From Diacronema lutheri (lineage: Eukaryota; Haptophyta; Pavlovophyceae; Pavlovales; Pavlovaceae): a stretch of DNA of 64,000 bases. The stretch covers positions 124,001 through 188,000 of the forward strand of contig JAGTXO010000021.1 in the NCBI GenBank assembly GCA_019448385.1, read 5' to 3'. The stretch's first letter is position 1. The number at the start of each line of letters is the position of its first letter. Positions 24,129 through 36,718 of this stretch are shown here, piece after piece. A program made the translations under genes and the position numbers. The notes below the pieces were generated by a model. The model was not told where the DNA came from, ran no database searches, and saw nothing but the letters and a program-made list of their open reading frames with translations.

Positions 24129-27100
24129 TTAGTCAATCTCCTCAAAGCGCGGCGGCCGAGCGCCAGCGGCGGGCGCGGCGGCGGGCGGACGCTCCGGCCC
24201 GCTGCCCGTGGGCGCGGCGAGCGCGGCGAGCACGCGCTCGGCGTGCTGCGCGTGCGCGAGCTCGGCGCGCGCGGCCTCGCACGCGGCGCGCGCGTTGGCG
24301 CGCGCGCGCTCGACGGCGGCGCTCGCCGCGCAGAGCGGCGCGGCGTGCGGTCCCCACAGCTCGAGCGCGCCAAGCGCCGCCACGCGCACCGCCGTCGAGC
24401 CCTCGGCGCGGCGCACGCACTGCGCGAGCGCCTCGCCCATTGCGGCGAGGCCCTGCGCGTCGAACGGCGCCGGCGCGCGCACGCCGTCGCGCGGCGCGGC
24501 GAGCGCGGCGAGCGCGCAGCGGAGCGCCGCAACCTGCAGCTGCGCACAATCGTGGCGCTGGCGCGCGAGCTGGCGCTCGGCGGCGGCGCGCGCCGCCGGC
24601 GCACCAGCGACCGCGTGCTCCGCGCGGCCGTTCTCGTCGGCATCGCCCAGCCAGCACGGCAGCGCGGCGAGGAGGAGAGGGCGCGCCACCGCGCCGAGCG
24701 CGCGCGCGGCCGTGTTGCCGTCCGAATGGCGCGCAGCGAGCTCAAGCGCGCGCGCCGTCGCTTCGGCCACCTCCGCGTGCTCGCGCGCGCTCAGCGCCGC
24801 GCCCGCCACTGCCGCGGCGCCCGCCGCCACCGACCGCGCGCCCCCAAGCGCACCACCTGCGCCCGCCCCGCCCTCGCCCCCGCCACCTGCGCCCGCGCTT
24901 CGCGCGTCGACGGACGCGGCGCGCGGCGCGCAGACGACCGACAGGATGGGGCTGAGCGTGTGCTCGGCCATGTCGGCGCCGTCCGCGGCGGTCACGCCCC
25001 CGGCCGCGTCGCCGGCGCGCGCGCACAGCCGCGACGCCAGCCGCGCGGTCGCGAGGGCGATGGCGGGCGATGGCGACGACGCGGACTGTGCGAGAAGGCG
25101 GAGCGCGACGCGCAGGGCGGCGGCGAGCGCCACGCCCGGCGCGCGCGCGCTGAGGAGGAGCCACGAGAGCGGCCGGCGATGCGCACACGGCAGGTGCCAC
25201 GGCCGCCCGGCCTCGCCGAGCGCCGCAACCGCTGGCGCGAGCAGCGCGCCATGCGCCGCCGCCACGCACTCGTCCGCGTCCTCCGCCGCGCCCGGCGCTT
25301 CGCCGCGCGCGGCGGCGCGCGCATCGGCGCGCACGATGGCGCCGAGCTGGCGCAGCGCCGCGCCGCAGTCGGCGCCGATTGCCGCCTCGACGTCGGCCGC
25401 AGCGGCCGTGGCGGCGGCGGCGGCGGCGGCGGCGATGGCCGGCGTGGCGCCGGGAGCGGCGGAGCGCTGCGCCGCGCTCGCGCCCGCCGGCGCCGCCGCC
25501 GCTTCCGCGGCCGCCTCGGATGACGAGGCGAGCCACGCGACCGCGCGGTAGAGCGAAGCGGCGTGGGCGCGCACCGCGTCGAGCTCAGTGCGCGGTGGCG
25601 ACGGTGGCGGCGGCTGTGGCTGCGGCGGCTGCTGCGTGCCGTCGGCGGAGGCGACGGCGACGGCGGCGGTGGTGGTGGTGGCGGCGGCGGCGGCGTTCTC
25701 AGCGTTCTTGACCGTGGCGCAAAGCGCCTGCGTGGCCGGTTGCGGCGCGGGCACGGCGGGCGGTGGCGGCGCCGTCGCGCCGTCGCGCAGCGCGCGTGCA
25801 GACGCACCGGCGCGCGTCGCGCCGCGGAGCAGCGCGGCAAGCGCGGCGCGCAGCGCGCTGTCGGCGGTGATGGGCGCGTCGGCCGTGTCGCCGAAGAGCG
25901 CGGCGAGCACGGCGCCGAGGCTGCGCACGCGCTCGTGCGGCGCCATGCCGTCGAGGAGGCAGAGAAGGAGCCGAGCGCTGCCAGCGCGCGACGCGGTGCT
26001 CGCGCTTGCGCCCGGCGCGAAGTGCGGCAGCAGCAGCGGCAGGTAGGCGTGCGCGGGCGTGTGGAAGGCCAGGAGGCGCGCGCACGCCGCCGTGTGCGCG
26101 CGCAGCGCGCGGCCGCCGTCGGCGTCGTCTGAGCTGCTCCGCGCGCCGTTGGATGTGCCGTGCGCGCCGGCAAAGTTGGGCGTGAGGCACGCCTGCAGTG
26201 CGGGCACGAGCTTGTCCACGAACTCGGTCAGGTGCTCCTAAGGCGCGTGGGCGCGAAGCGGCGCGGCACGGCGCGAAGCGTCGGCGCGTCAGGCCGCTGC
26301 GACGAGCGGGCGCGCGCGCGCGCGCGCCGCGTGAGCCGCCGCAGCGCTCACCTCCTGGTAGACCATGAGCACGGAGAGGAGCCGTGCGGATGGCGCGCGT
26401 CCCGCCGTCTGCCACGCTCGCATCTCGGCAGTGATCGTGCCGACGAGCCGGCGGAAGTGGTCGCGCGCGCGCAGCCGAGCGCCGAGTCGCGGCCTGCGCG
26501 CGAAGGGGAAAAACAATGGCGTCGCGGCCTGCTCGCGCGCGCGCTCGTCGAGCCAGCCGTACTCGAGGCGCTCCTTGAGCTCGGCGGCGTTGAGCTGCTC
26601 GTAGTCGGCGCCCAGCACCTCGAGCCGCTCAAACGCGAGCACCGCGAGACGCTCGTCCGGGTCCGCGAGCGCTGCGCGCGCGTGTGCGCCAAGGACGCGT
26701 GTGCGCGAAGGGATGGCGCCAAGGACGCGTGTGCGCGAAGGAATGGCGTGAGCGGCCGCGACCGCGACCGCGACCGCGCGCGGACGGACGGACGGACGGA
26801 CGGCGCTTTGCAGCGCGGCGCGGCCGCGCCGTCGCCGTCGCCGTCGGGCGCGCACCGGCAAGGAGGTACACGAAGAGGCGCGCCTCCTGTGAGTAGAGGT
26901 CCTCGTACGGCAGCTCGCGGCACCAGCGGAAGAGCACGCACTGCAGCGTCGCGCGCACGGTGCGGCTCTTATCCTGCGAGAGCGACGCGAGCACGTTCAC
27001 CCGCGCGCTCGCCTTGCCGTAGAAGCTCGCGATCGGCACAACGTTGGGCTCGGTGTACCCGACGAGCGTCTCGATCGATGCGGCCGCGCCGCACGGCACG

Positions 27101-28758
27101 AGCTCGACGAGCGCGCGGAGCGCCGACGCGCGCACGGCCGCATGGCGGTGGCCCAGCCCCGGGAGCAGCGCGTCGATGAGGCCCGTCGTGAACGGCCTGA
27201 CGGCCTTGGCGCCCTGCGCGCGCGTGAGCGGCGCGAGGACATCGAGGGCGAGGCGGCGGAGCACGGCGTGGCCGGCGCGCAGCGTGCCCGGGTGCGCGTC
27301 GCGACAGCAGCCGAGCGCGATCGAGCCGAGCGGCTGCAGGTGCGGCGAGAGCAGCTGCCGGCAGCAGCGCACGAGCCGCGCGACAAGCCGGCCGAGCGCC
27401 TCGCGCACCTGCCGCGCGCGGCGCGCGCGCGCTCGCGCAGGGAGGTGCCCGTCGGGTGCGCGCCGCGCGCCGCGCGCCGTGCGCCGTGCGCCGTGCGCGC
27501 GCGCGAGGCGGCGCGCGGCGCGCGGCGCGCGGCGCGCGGCGCGCACCTCCTCCGAAGTTTCGACGACCGTTTGCTGCCCGAGGCGCTCGACGAGCACGGG
27601 CAGCACGAGCGGCAGCGCGCCCGCGACGCGCTGCGGCTCGCAGCGCCGGAGCAGCGCGCCGGCGATGCGCGCGGCCGAGACGCGGCACGCCTCCGATGGG
27701 TCGGCGAGGCGGAGGAGGAGGGGGCGGATGAGCGCGGAGAGATACTCGGCCACTTGCGCGCGCTGTGCCGAGCTCAGCTCGCGCGCGCCGTCACGCGCGC
27801 GCGCCGTCGCGCCGCGCGCGCCGCGCACGCCGTCAGCGTCGGCAGGCAGCGGCCCCGCCTCGGCCTCGGCCTCGGCCGCCTCCGCCGCAACCTCCGCCTC
27901 GCATACGTGAGCGCGCGCCGCGTTGGTGACGCGCGCTGTCGGGCGCGCGCCCGCGCGACCCGCGGGCTCCACCTCGTCAAGCGCCGCCTCCTCCGACGAA
28001 TCAAGAGCATCCGCCGCATCCGCATCGAAGGCGTCCGACGTTGGAGCCGCGCCGGCCGTTGGCGATGCGCGCGCGGGCAAGCCGCCCGCCAACGTCGGCG
28101 CGGGCGCACCGCCACCGCTCGTGTCGAGCAGATCGGCGACGAGGCTCTCGAGCTGCGCAAGCGCGTCGCGGCGCACGCCGACGCTCGGGTCGACGAGCAG
28201 GTTGGCCAGCCGCGCGAGCGTCGCTGCGCGGGCGCCACCGCCCGCGCTCGCCGCCGCGCCGCCTTCACCGTGCGCGTCATCGTCGGGCGCGGCCGCGTCG
28301 GCGTCGTCATCTGAGTCGGCCGCAGCCTGCAGCCCGAGGAGCTCCGCCTTGACCGCGACCGCCACCTGCGACTTGCGCGCGGCGAGCACCTCGTCGAGCG
28401 AACGCGCTCGCGGCGCGCCCACGAGTGGCGCGGCCTGGGCGTGGGAAGCACACGGCGCGGCTGGCGAGAGCGGTGGCGGCACGTCTGCGAGCGGCGCGAG
28501 CGCCGCCGACGACTGGGCGCAGACCGTGGATCCACACGCCGGCGCCGGCGCCAGCTGGTGTGCGCCGTCGCTCGTGCGCGCGTGCGCGCTCGACTCGGCG
28601 CCGCGGCCGGCGGTCGCGCCGGCGCATGTCACGCGTGCCTTGCCAAAGGAGGCGGTGAGGCCGGCGAGGCCCACGGCACCAGCCGCCGAGCGCGGCTTTG
28701 CGCGGCTCGCCTTCTCCTCCGACTGCAGCTGCGCCCAGAGCGCGTCGATCTCGCCCAT
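24129..28758 (-). CDS. DNAAF5: HEAT-repeat dynein axonemal assembly factor 5 (HEATR2) homologue
   Basis: Four exons (28758-27547, 27408-26856, 26671-26352, 26237-24129) join in phase to 1,397 residues. HEAT repeats begin near residue 160 (LARLANLLVDPSVGVRRDAL) and continue through LIRPLLLRLADPSEACRVSA and LLPGLGHRHAAVRASAL. The central block SQDKSRTVRATLQCVLFRWC and a downstream LLSVLMVYQEEHLTEFVDKL match the conserved middle of DNAAF5, a cytoplasmic factor for assembling outer and inner dynein arms. It is longer than animal DNAAF5 (about 850 residues) because of Ala-rich inserts. Intron 2 contains a twice-repeated ~30-bp unit at about 26690-26750 and a (ggac)n run. The gene is divergent from the 28.9-kb gene with a 122-bp gap. 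Its presence implies motile cilia or flagella. Confidence 0.75.
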
Positions 28759-28880
28759 GAGAGCTCGGCCGTTGGCAACCGCCGTGCTGGCTTGGTCTTT
28801 GCTTTGGACGGACAGTCAATATTATCGCCCAAACCGCCCCTCCCCGACGGCCAGGCGGCGAACCAGGCCGCCAGTAGGTT

Positions 28881-30044
28881 GTGAATGCGCACGTGCGGGC
28901 GTGGCGCCGACGGTACGGCGCCACGAGCAGCGCGCGGCGTTGCGCAAGCGAGCGAGCTGCGCATTCGGCGCTTCGCAGCTCGCGCGCACGGGCGGACGCA
29001 CCTGATTCGTCAAGCCAGCTGGCGCCTGGCGGTGTGCGCTGCGACCAACACTGCGCGGCGTCCCCTGCAGGCAAAGCGGACAATGACGACGGGCTCGAGC
29101 CTTTGACAGAGTGGCGGGACGCTCTACGTGCCGCCGGCTACACGGCCGAGAGCCTCGACGCCGCCTTCGCTTCAGCCGATGCGCTGGCCGAGCTCAAGTC
29201 TGCGCTCGAGCTCGGAGATCGCGACCGCGTTGCATGGCTCGCGCTCGTGGGAGCATTGCGCAAGCGCCTCGGGCTGCGCGCGTCGGAGCCGCAGCCGACG
29301 TTAGCACCGGTGCGCGTGCATCTGCGTGCGCTTTGCGTGGCGTGGAGGTCGTTCGCTGAGCAGAACAGCACCGTGTACGGCCTCCACCCTGCCCGCGCTT
29401 GCCGTCCACCCGTGCGTTTGCACCCGCGCGCGCGCAGACAAGGCACATGGTGGACACGCCCGCCCTCTGGATCGTACAGGCTGAGCTTCGATTATCGGAC
29501 TTGCTGGTAGGCGCGGCCGCGCGTCCCGCCTTTCTCCTCGCCTTTCTTCTTCTCTGGCGCGCTTGTGCAGGGCGACGACCAACCGCGCCCCATTTTGCGC
29601 CGCCCTGTGCGCAGGCCGGACGATTTCGATCGCCGCAGGGCACCAAGGCCCACGCTGAGTGATGTCTCACGCAGATTCGTCATGCTCTTAAAGGGTGCGC
29701 TCGGGCCGGCTGCCCGACGACGGTGCAACGGCGGCCTCGGCGGGCGACGGCACGATTGGGGGCAAATCGTGCTGCTGTTGCTCCTGCTGCTGTTGCAGCC
29801 GCTGAGCGATTGGGGGCAAATCGTGCCGCTTGGCGGCTTGCGCGAGCTGTCGATGGCCGTGGCCGACGGTTGCGTGCCACAGGATGTGGTTGGCCAGGTG
29901 GCAGCGCCCGAGGAGCACGTGCTGCCTCCACTGCTCCCACTCGGACGTCGCCGCCACTGCCTCCTCGCAGCGCGCGAGGATCTCGGCCGCGCACAGGTAC
30001 TTGAGCCTCTCGGCGAGCCCGGCGAGCATGGTGTACGCGGTTGA
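28881..30044 (+). CDS. Protein with an unrecognised ~80-residue domain (copy 1)
   Basis: The best-supported exons are 29071-29309, 29438-29506 and 29571 onward. The first encodes a domain beginning DDGLEPLTEWRDALRAAGYT and ending near LVGALRKRLGL, a helical SAM-like pattern I cannot assign. The second gives HMVDTPALWIVQAELRLSDLL and the third GDDQPRPILRRP, then LSDVSRRFVMLLKG. Splice sites are GTGCGCG/CGCAG and GTAGGC/GTGCAG, all phase 0. The start and first exon are unresolved. The frame stays open to 30044, overlapping the convergent copy-2 gene antisense by ~350 bp, so the true stop may be earlier if another intron exists. Copy 2 on the opposite strand shares the domain and the two splice sites flanking its exon. 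Confidence 0.55.
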
Positions 30045-30986
30045 GACTTCGGCGAAAAAGCGCATGGAGTGGATGATGCCGAGCGAGGCTGTCGCGTAGC
30101 CCGTCATGTCGGCCGTGAAGAAGCTTAAGAATGCGAGCGCATACAGCAGCAGGTCGACGGCGGCACGATCGGAGCAACCGCACCAGAAGCGCACGCTGCC
30201 GTACTGCACGAGCGCGAGGATTGGCTCGCGCATCGACGGGTCGTCGTTCCAACCGCTCTTTGAGTCCATCACAAACACAAGAATCGGCTGGGAAAGCAAG
30301 CCCTCGAGCACGCAGCAGCACAGCGAGAACGCCCAAAGGGTGATCGCCAAGCCGAGCGCGCTCACGACATCCTCAGCGGTTGCCAAGCTAAAGCCGTGCG
30401 AGAGCACGGCCATGACAAAGGTGGCACAGTTTGCGGCGAAGAGCGCCGACCACGCAATGCTGCGCACCGCTGGTGCACGCTCAAACCGGCGCGGCTGTGA
30501 CGCACGCACCGCCGCGCGCGGGAACAGCGCGCTGGCGCGCGCATGAGCCGGGTGCGGCGTCACGAGGACAGACATGCAGGGGCGTGCGCAGGCCGCCAGC
30601 CCCCACGATTCTCTTACGCACACGCGGCGTGCATGCGCAAGGAGCTGACATCAGCGCTCATCCGGGCATGCGGTGATTGGGCTGCGGCCCACGAGCGCGG
30701 CCACACAACTCACGGCGCTCGCGCTGCTCAGCTGCATGCAGGCGTGTGCGCACCAGTGGCGGAGGCGCAACGTCCGGCTCCGGCGCCGCGATGTGGAGAC
30801 GCATGCGCACCGCCCCCACAAAGCCCAACCACGCGATACGATTGTGCTCGCCATCGAGCCCAAGCAGCGCTTTGAGCGCAGCAACGTCCTTCGGAAGCGC
30901 AAACGCGGCCTCCAACGCCTCGGCCGTGTAGCCCGCGGTACGAAGACAGTCGCGCCACTCGGTCAGCGGCTCAAGCCCGTCGTCGC
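29688..30986 (-). CDS. Membrane protein with the same unrecognised domain (copy 2)
   Basis: Exon 30986-30754 encodes DDGLEPLTEWRDCLRTAGYT through VGAVRMRLHIAAPEP, closely matching copy 1 on the plus strand. It is bounded by TTACAG and GTGCGCA splice sites. The following frame, ending at 29688, carries at least three hydrophobic segments (SALFAANCATFVMAVL, LGLAITLWAFSLCCCVL, LLLYALAFLSFFTADM). Its C-terminus repeats HDLPPI around a Gln-rich stretch, from duplicated ~19-bp DNA at 29753 and 29807. An upstream exon probably lies in 31010-31174 but its start is not clear. The function is unknown; it is likely an integral membrane protein with a cytosolic N-terminal domain. Confidence 0.6.
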
Positions 30987-31266
30987 CTGTAACAAGTGGG
31001 GAGCAGCAAGAACGACGGATTGTTGTGCGCACACGACCACGCGGGCGCCTTGCATGCAATGAGTAAGGCTTGGGTGCAGGCAGGCATGGCCATGCGAGAC
31101 GACCGCTTGCGCGCTGCGCCGCGCGCACCCTGCCGCGCCTTCATCTGCAGCGCGTTGTCGAAGGGCTTCCCCAAGAACCCTTTTTCCCGCTAGGGATTTA
31201 CAGAATGATGACGGGCTTTGGGTTTCGTCGGTGAGCAAGGCCGGACTCATCACCCAACGGACACAG

Positions 31267-31763
31267 CTATGACACCTTCTGCACCTTCCCGTCCTGCGCG
31301 CGAGCGCCGCGCGCGTCGGTCGCGCCGCCGGCGTCGAGCCCGCCCTGCAGGCAGAGGAGCGCGGCGAGCCCGACGAGCGTTGCGGCCGCGCAGCCGCCGA
31401 GCGCCGCGCGCTGCCCCGCGCGCGCGAACGCCCAGCCGATGCCGAGCGGCGCAACGACGCGACCGAGTGAATTGGCCGCGTCGAGCGCGCCGAGCGCCTC
31501 GCCTTGCGACTCGGCGGGCGCGGCGCGCGAGACGAGCGCGGCCGGCGCGGCGCGGATCACCGTCACCGCCAGCGCGAGCGCCGGGAGGGCGGGCCAGAGC
31601 GCGGCCGCGGTCGGGTGAGCAGCAAGACCCGCGCACGCGAGCGTGAAGCTCAAGTAGCCCGCACAGAGGCGCGAGACGTCGCCGAGCGCGCGGAGAGGGA
31701 TGGCGCCGAGGAGGACGGACGTGCACAGGGCTGCACGCACGACCACCGCACGGGGGCGGGCGG

Positions 31764-31796
<33 letters not shown>

Positions 31797-33171
31797 AGGG
31801 GGGGGTAGCTTGGTAAGGGGAAGGTCCCCATGGGGTTGGCTTGCTTTTGCGTGCGGGTGCCGCGTGCGGGCGGGGCTGGGTCGGCGCGCCGCGCGCGTCG
31901 CGAGCGGCGCGCGTCCGGCGTGGCGTCCGGCGCGGCCGTGTCGCGCACCGGCAATTGCCCACGCCGAGTTGTAACTGCCGAGCTCGCTCGGGCTCCAGCC
32001 GTGCGCGTGGGCGATTGGTCCGAGCGCCGCCGCGGTGAACGCGACGAAGGCGCACTCAGGCAGCCATTGCGCGCATATGATTAAAAATATTCGTGGGTGC
32101 GCGCGCAGCACGCCGCCGGCCGCGCGCGCCGCGGCCGCCGGCCGCAGGACGACGCGGCCGGTCGACGCGCCGGCGGGCGGAGCGGCGGCGTCGAGCGGTC
32201 GCCGCACCGCCGGACTCGTCTCCGGCAGCATGGCGAGGGCAATGGGCGTGAGCGCCGCGAACACGACGCACGCGACGATGGCCGGCAGCGCGGTCACCGG
32301 CGTGCGCCCGTCGGCAGGCACGCGCGCATCCGGAGGCGCAGAGCCGGGCACGCGCCGGTGCGCGAGCCAGCCGCCCGCTGGTGGTCCGACGATATAGCTA
32401 CGCGTGTAGAAGGCGGAGGGGGGGGGGGGGGGGGTGGGCGGTGGGCGGGTCGCGATGCGCGAGCGGCGGTTTGCTCTCGCACGGCGCGGGCGCGAGCTGC
32501 AGGCGCGGCGATGCGCGCTCGACAAGCGCGGGTGGCGCGCGACTGCGCGCGACTGCGCGCGACTGCGCGCGTGCGACGCACCCGGCAGCCATTGCTGAGT
32601 ACAGTCGCTGCATCGCCGCGGAGCGCGACGAGAGGGGCGTGAGGTCGGCGAGCACTGAAATGGGGGGGGGGGGGGGGGGGGGGGAGGAGGGAGGCACTCA
32701 AGACGCGCCTGGGGTGGCGCGCGTCGGCAGTTGCTTTCCGAGGGCGCCAGCAAACGCGAAGCGCTCGCCCCCGAGATGCCGCCCGCGACGCGCCGCACCC
32801 GCGCGCGAGATCGTGATCGTCTGCTTGGCGAGCCCGACGGGCACGCGGCTGAGCAGCAGTAGCGGCAAAGAGTAGCGTTCGCCGCCAACGCCGGCGATGG
32901 AGGCAGCGACGAGCGCGTAGCCGAGCGCTGAGCCGCCAAACGAGATCGCGAGGCCCGCCTTTCGCCCACGTCCATCGCTCATGCGGCCGAGCAGCACGGA
33001 GCCGAGGAACTGCCCCATGCCGCACAGCGCCTCGAGTGCCCCCTGCACGAGCGCGCTGCCGCCGAGCTGCTGTGCGTAAAAGGGTAGCAGCGTGCGCATC
33101 ATCCCCACCGCAAAATAGTCCAGCGCGACTGCGGCGTACACGATCGCCCGGTGGTGTCTACTTGGCGCCAT
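31267..33171 (-). CDS. Major facilitator superfamily transporter
   Basis: Four exons (33171-32799, 32654-32582, 32397-31949, 31730-31267) join in phase to 452 residues with about 12 hydrophobic helices. Helix 1 is AIVYAAVALDYFAVGMM. The loop 2-3 signature GSVLLGRMSDGRGRKAG is the MFS G-x-L-x-D-x-x-G-R-K motif. YIVGPPAGGWLAHR matches the motif C region of helix 5 in TetA/SLC22A18-like antiporters. LGALDAANSLGRVVAPLGIGW marks helix 11. All three introns carry sense-strand C runs (23, 17 and 32 nt), 7, 20 and 34 nt before the 3' splice site. The substrate is not predictable. It lies downstream of, and on the same strand as, the RS-rich gene, with 27 bp between them. Confidence 0.88.
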
Positions 33172-33198
33172 CCTGAAAGGCACGACAAAATAATTTAG

Positions 33199-36100
33199 TC
33201 ACGGGGGCTTGTTCGCGGCCCGGTGGCGACTGCGCGCCGCGTAGCCGCGACAGCCCCACGTGCTTGCCTGCCCGCCGCGCCGGCGGCGCGGCTGCTGCGC
33301 GCACGCAGTAGCGCGCTCGAGAAGCACCGACAGGTGGCGCATCGCGAGCGCCGCGCCCGCGTCGACCTGCCGCTCGACGGAGCCATCCGAGCGCTCGGAG
33401 CGGAGCTGCCGCAGATTTCGTTTGCACAAGGGTAAGGCCGTGTGCTCGTCGAGCATGCTCACATCGACGAAACACATGGCATGCCTGCCTGTCGCCTCAA
33501 CGCTCGCGCCCATCGCGCGCTGTGCGCTCGCCAGGTCGAGGATGGGGCCGGTCAGCACGTGGCCGGGAATTTTGGTCCCCGTGCGCATCACGCCGCAGCC
33601 AACCTCACGTAGCACGCTCGAGAGCTCGTCGAGCCCGGGCGGCAGCAGCGCGACAGCTGCGAGTCGCGGGTCGAGGACGATCTGCCGGTGGGCAAAGCTG
33701 GGCAGCCGTGCGGGCAGCAGCGACGCGCGCATGGCCGGGAGGCGGCCCGCACCACGCAGCGAGGCGCCATCGCTGCTCTCGGGATAGCGCAGCCGCTGCC
33801 CGCTTGCACCGCGCAGCGGGCTGGCGCGGCGCGCGGCTTTCGGGCTGCGGCTGCGGCTGCGGCTGCGGCTGCGGCTGCGGCTGCGGCTGCAACGGCTGCG
33901 ACTGCGGCTGCGGCTGCGGCTGCGGCTGCGGCTGCAACGGCTGGGGCTGCGACTGCGGCCGCGTACAGCCCTGCGCTGCGCGCCGGCGCGGCCGCTCGCG
34001 CGCGCGCCGTCCTGCTCAAGGTGCCTGTTGCGAAGGTACAAGCTGCACAGCTGCATCCTGACTGCGTGCGCGGCGACGTGCGTGCGCGCGGCGACGCCCG
34101 GCTCGACAGGCGCGAGCGCCGGCGCAGTGGGCGCGTTTGGTCGCACCGTGCAGTAGGAGAAGCTTGCATTGCGCCCCGCCGCCTGCGCCGCGCGCACGAT
34201 TTGAAACGCCTCGTCGAGGTCAGGCACTGGCCGGTGGTTGGGGTTGCAGGGCGGCATGACGATGCCAAAGCCAGTCTCGAGCACGCAGCCGTGCTCGCTC
34301 GCGAGCTGCTGCAGCTTGCCAAGCTCCTTGCCCCGCAGCACGTGCGATGCCAACCGCGTGTCCACGCGGATCGCGACGCACGCGCGAACGACGAGCGGCC
34401 TCGTTGGCGGAAACATATGCGGCAACTTTCTGATGACACCCCCCCCTCCCCGGCGGCACACCGCCACGAGCGACGGTGGCGCGCTCGGTGGCGGCGGCGG
34501 CGGCGGCAGCGGCAACGGCAGCCCGAGCCCTGCCGCCGCTGCCGGCGGCAGGGGCTCGACCGCACCGGACGTGCGCGCAGCGAACGGCGGCGGCGGCGGC
34601 AGCCGCGGCGGCGGCGGCGGCGGCGGCAGCCTCGGCGGCAGCGGCGCGCGCGACGCAGCGGCCGCAGGCTCGGGTGGCTCGCCCTCGCCGAAATTGTGCA
34701 CGCCGCCGGTGGCGGCGGTGGCTGACGGCGCCGGCGACGGCGCCGGCGCGTCGTGGACAGCCTCGGGCAACCCGCTCGCCGACACAAGGTCCGTAGCTAA
34801 CAGCGGAAGCACGTCAGCCACGCTCCAAGCGCCGCGCGCCGACACACCCGCCGCCGCCGCGCGCGCGCCCCGCGCAACGCAGCTGGCGCCGCCGCCGCCC
34901 CCGTCCGCGACGCCGGCGCCGCTGTCGCAGCTCAGCGACGCGCTGCGCTCAATGGCGCAGGCGGGCGACACGCAGGCGAGCGACACGCGGTTGGGCGACA
35001 CACAGGTGGGCGACACGCTGTTGGGCGACACGCTGTTGGGCGACACGCTGTTGGGCCCATCCAACCTGTGCAGCACCGGCTCCGCGCGGCCGACCTGCGC
35101 ACCAGCGCCGGCGCAGTGAAGCCGGGCGGGCGTCGAGCCGCGCGCGGCGCCGCCCGCGCGCGGCGAGCAGCCCGGCGCGTCCCCGGCCGCGCCGAGCGCC
35201 GCGGTCATGTCCGTGACGCTCGTCACGCGGAGGGGCGGCGGCGGCGCGCCAGCGTGTGCTGCGAGCGTGCATGAGACAGGCGATGCACTGCTGCTGCCGC
35301 TGCCGGGCCCGAGCGGCGCGTCATGCCCCGAAGCCAATGCGACGCGCAGCGGCGCCGGCGCGCCGAGCTTGCGGCGCGCGGCGGCCGCCGCGTGCACGCG
35401 CTGCAGCCACGCAAGCGCCTGCGCCGTGCGAGCGCCGGCCGGCGGCTCGGCGGCGGGCGCCGGCGCGCCAGCGGACGGCCCCGGGGCGGACGGCAGCTCT
35501 CGCGCAGCCGGCGGCGCGTCCGCGCTGAGCGGCGGCGAGCCGGGCGGCCGTGCGCACTCGGCGGCGGCCGGCGCGCTCGGCGCGGCGCGCGTGCGCTCAA
35601 TCGCGGCCACGGCGATGGAGGCCATCGCGGCGCCGGCGGCGGCCGGCGCGGCGGCAGCCGCAGGCTGCGCGCGTGCCGGCTGCACGGCCACCATCACAGT
35701 GTGCCACTTCCAGCCGTACACCGCCACGCAGCACTCGGCGCACAGCTCGGCGCCGTCCGAGTCCGGGTGGGCGTCCGGGTGGGCGTCCGGATGCGCGCCC
35801 GGATGGGCTCCCGGGTGGGCGCCCGGGTGGGCGCCCGGCAGCGCCGGCGCGTCCCACGGCGTCGCGACCGCCTCCCAGCTCGGGTTGCACCCGGCGAGCC
35901 AACCGCCCTCCACCTCAGGCGGCGGCGCGCTCAGCCGACGGAAGCGCCGTGCCGCCGGTGCGCCCATCGCGCCACACAGCCCACAGAACTCGCGCGCGCG
36001 GCCGCCGGTGGCAGCCGCGCCGCCATCGCTGTCAAGCACGCGCGCGAGCACGCGCGTCGCCGCGATCGCGACGCGCGTGGAGATGACGCCCATGCCGTGC

Positions 36101-36674
36101 AGCGCGCGCAAGATGCTGCGCGCCACCTCGCGCCCCTTCTCCGCGAGCTCGCGCCGCTCGGCCGCGCGCTCCGCGGCCGCGCGCGGCTCCGCCGTCGGCG
36201 CGAGCCGCTCGGTGTAGGTCGCGGCCACCTCGGCCGCGACCGCATCGACCGCCTCCGCCGCGGTCGTGTCGGTCGCCTCCGCCGCGGCCGCGGCGGACTG
36301 CGCGAACAGCAGCGCGAGCGAGAGCGCGTGCTCCTCGGCGACCGCGCGCCAGGCGCACGGGGCGCGCGCCGAGGGCCCGCGCGCGCCGCTGGCCACGTGC
36401 GCCTCGCGCTGCGCGCGCGCATGCGAGCCGGAGGGGGGAGGGGGGGGTCCATCGCTCGCTTAGGTCAGCTTGATGACGGCGTGCGCACGCGCGCCGCCGC
36501 CACCACCGCCGCGCGGCTTACCGTGACGAGGAGGTAGAGAATGTTGAGCAGCGCGAGGCGCGCGCTTGCACCGGTCGAACGCGCGTACACGTCAGCGAAG
36601 GCAACGGTGTGCGGGGCAGCGCCGTGCGGCCCTTGCACCTCGTCGATGATCGCCGACGGAGCATGCGCCGCCGC

Positions 36675-36718
<44 letters not shown>

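Noticed and set aside
24090-25551. Plus-strand ORFs of 447-477 codons
   Set aside because: Arg/Ala-rich antisense shadows of the DNAAF5 last exon, with no recognisable motif.
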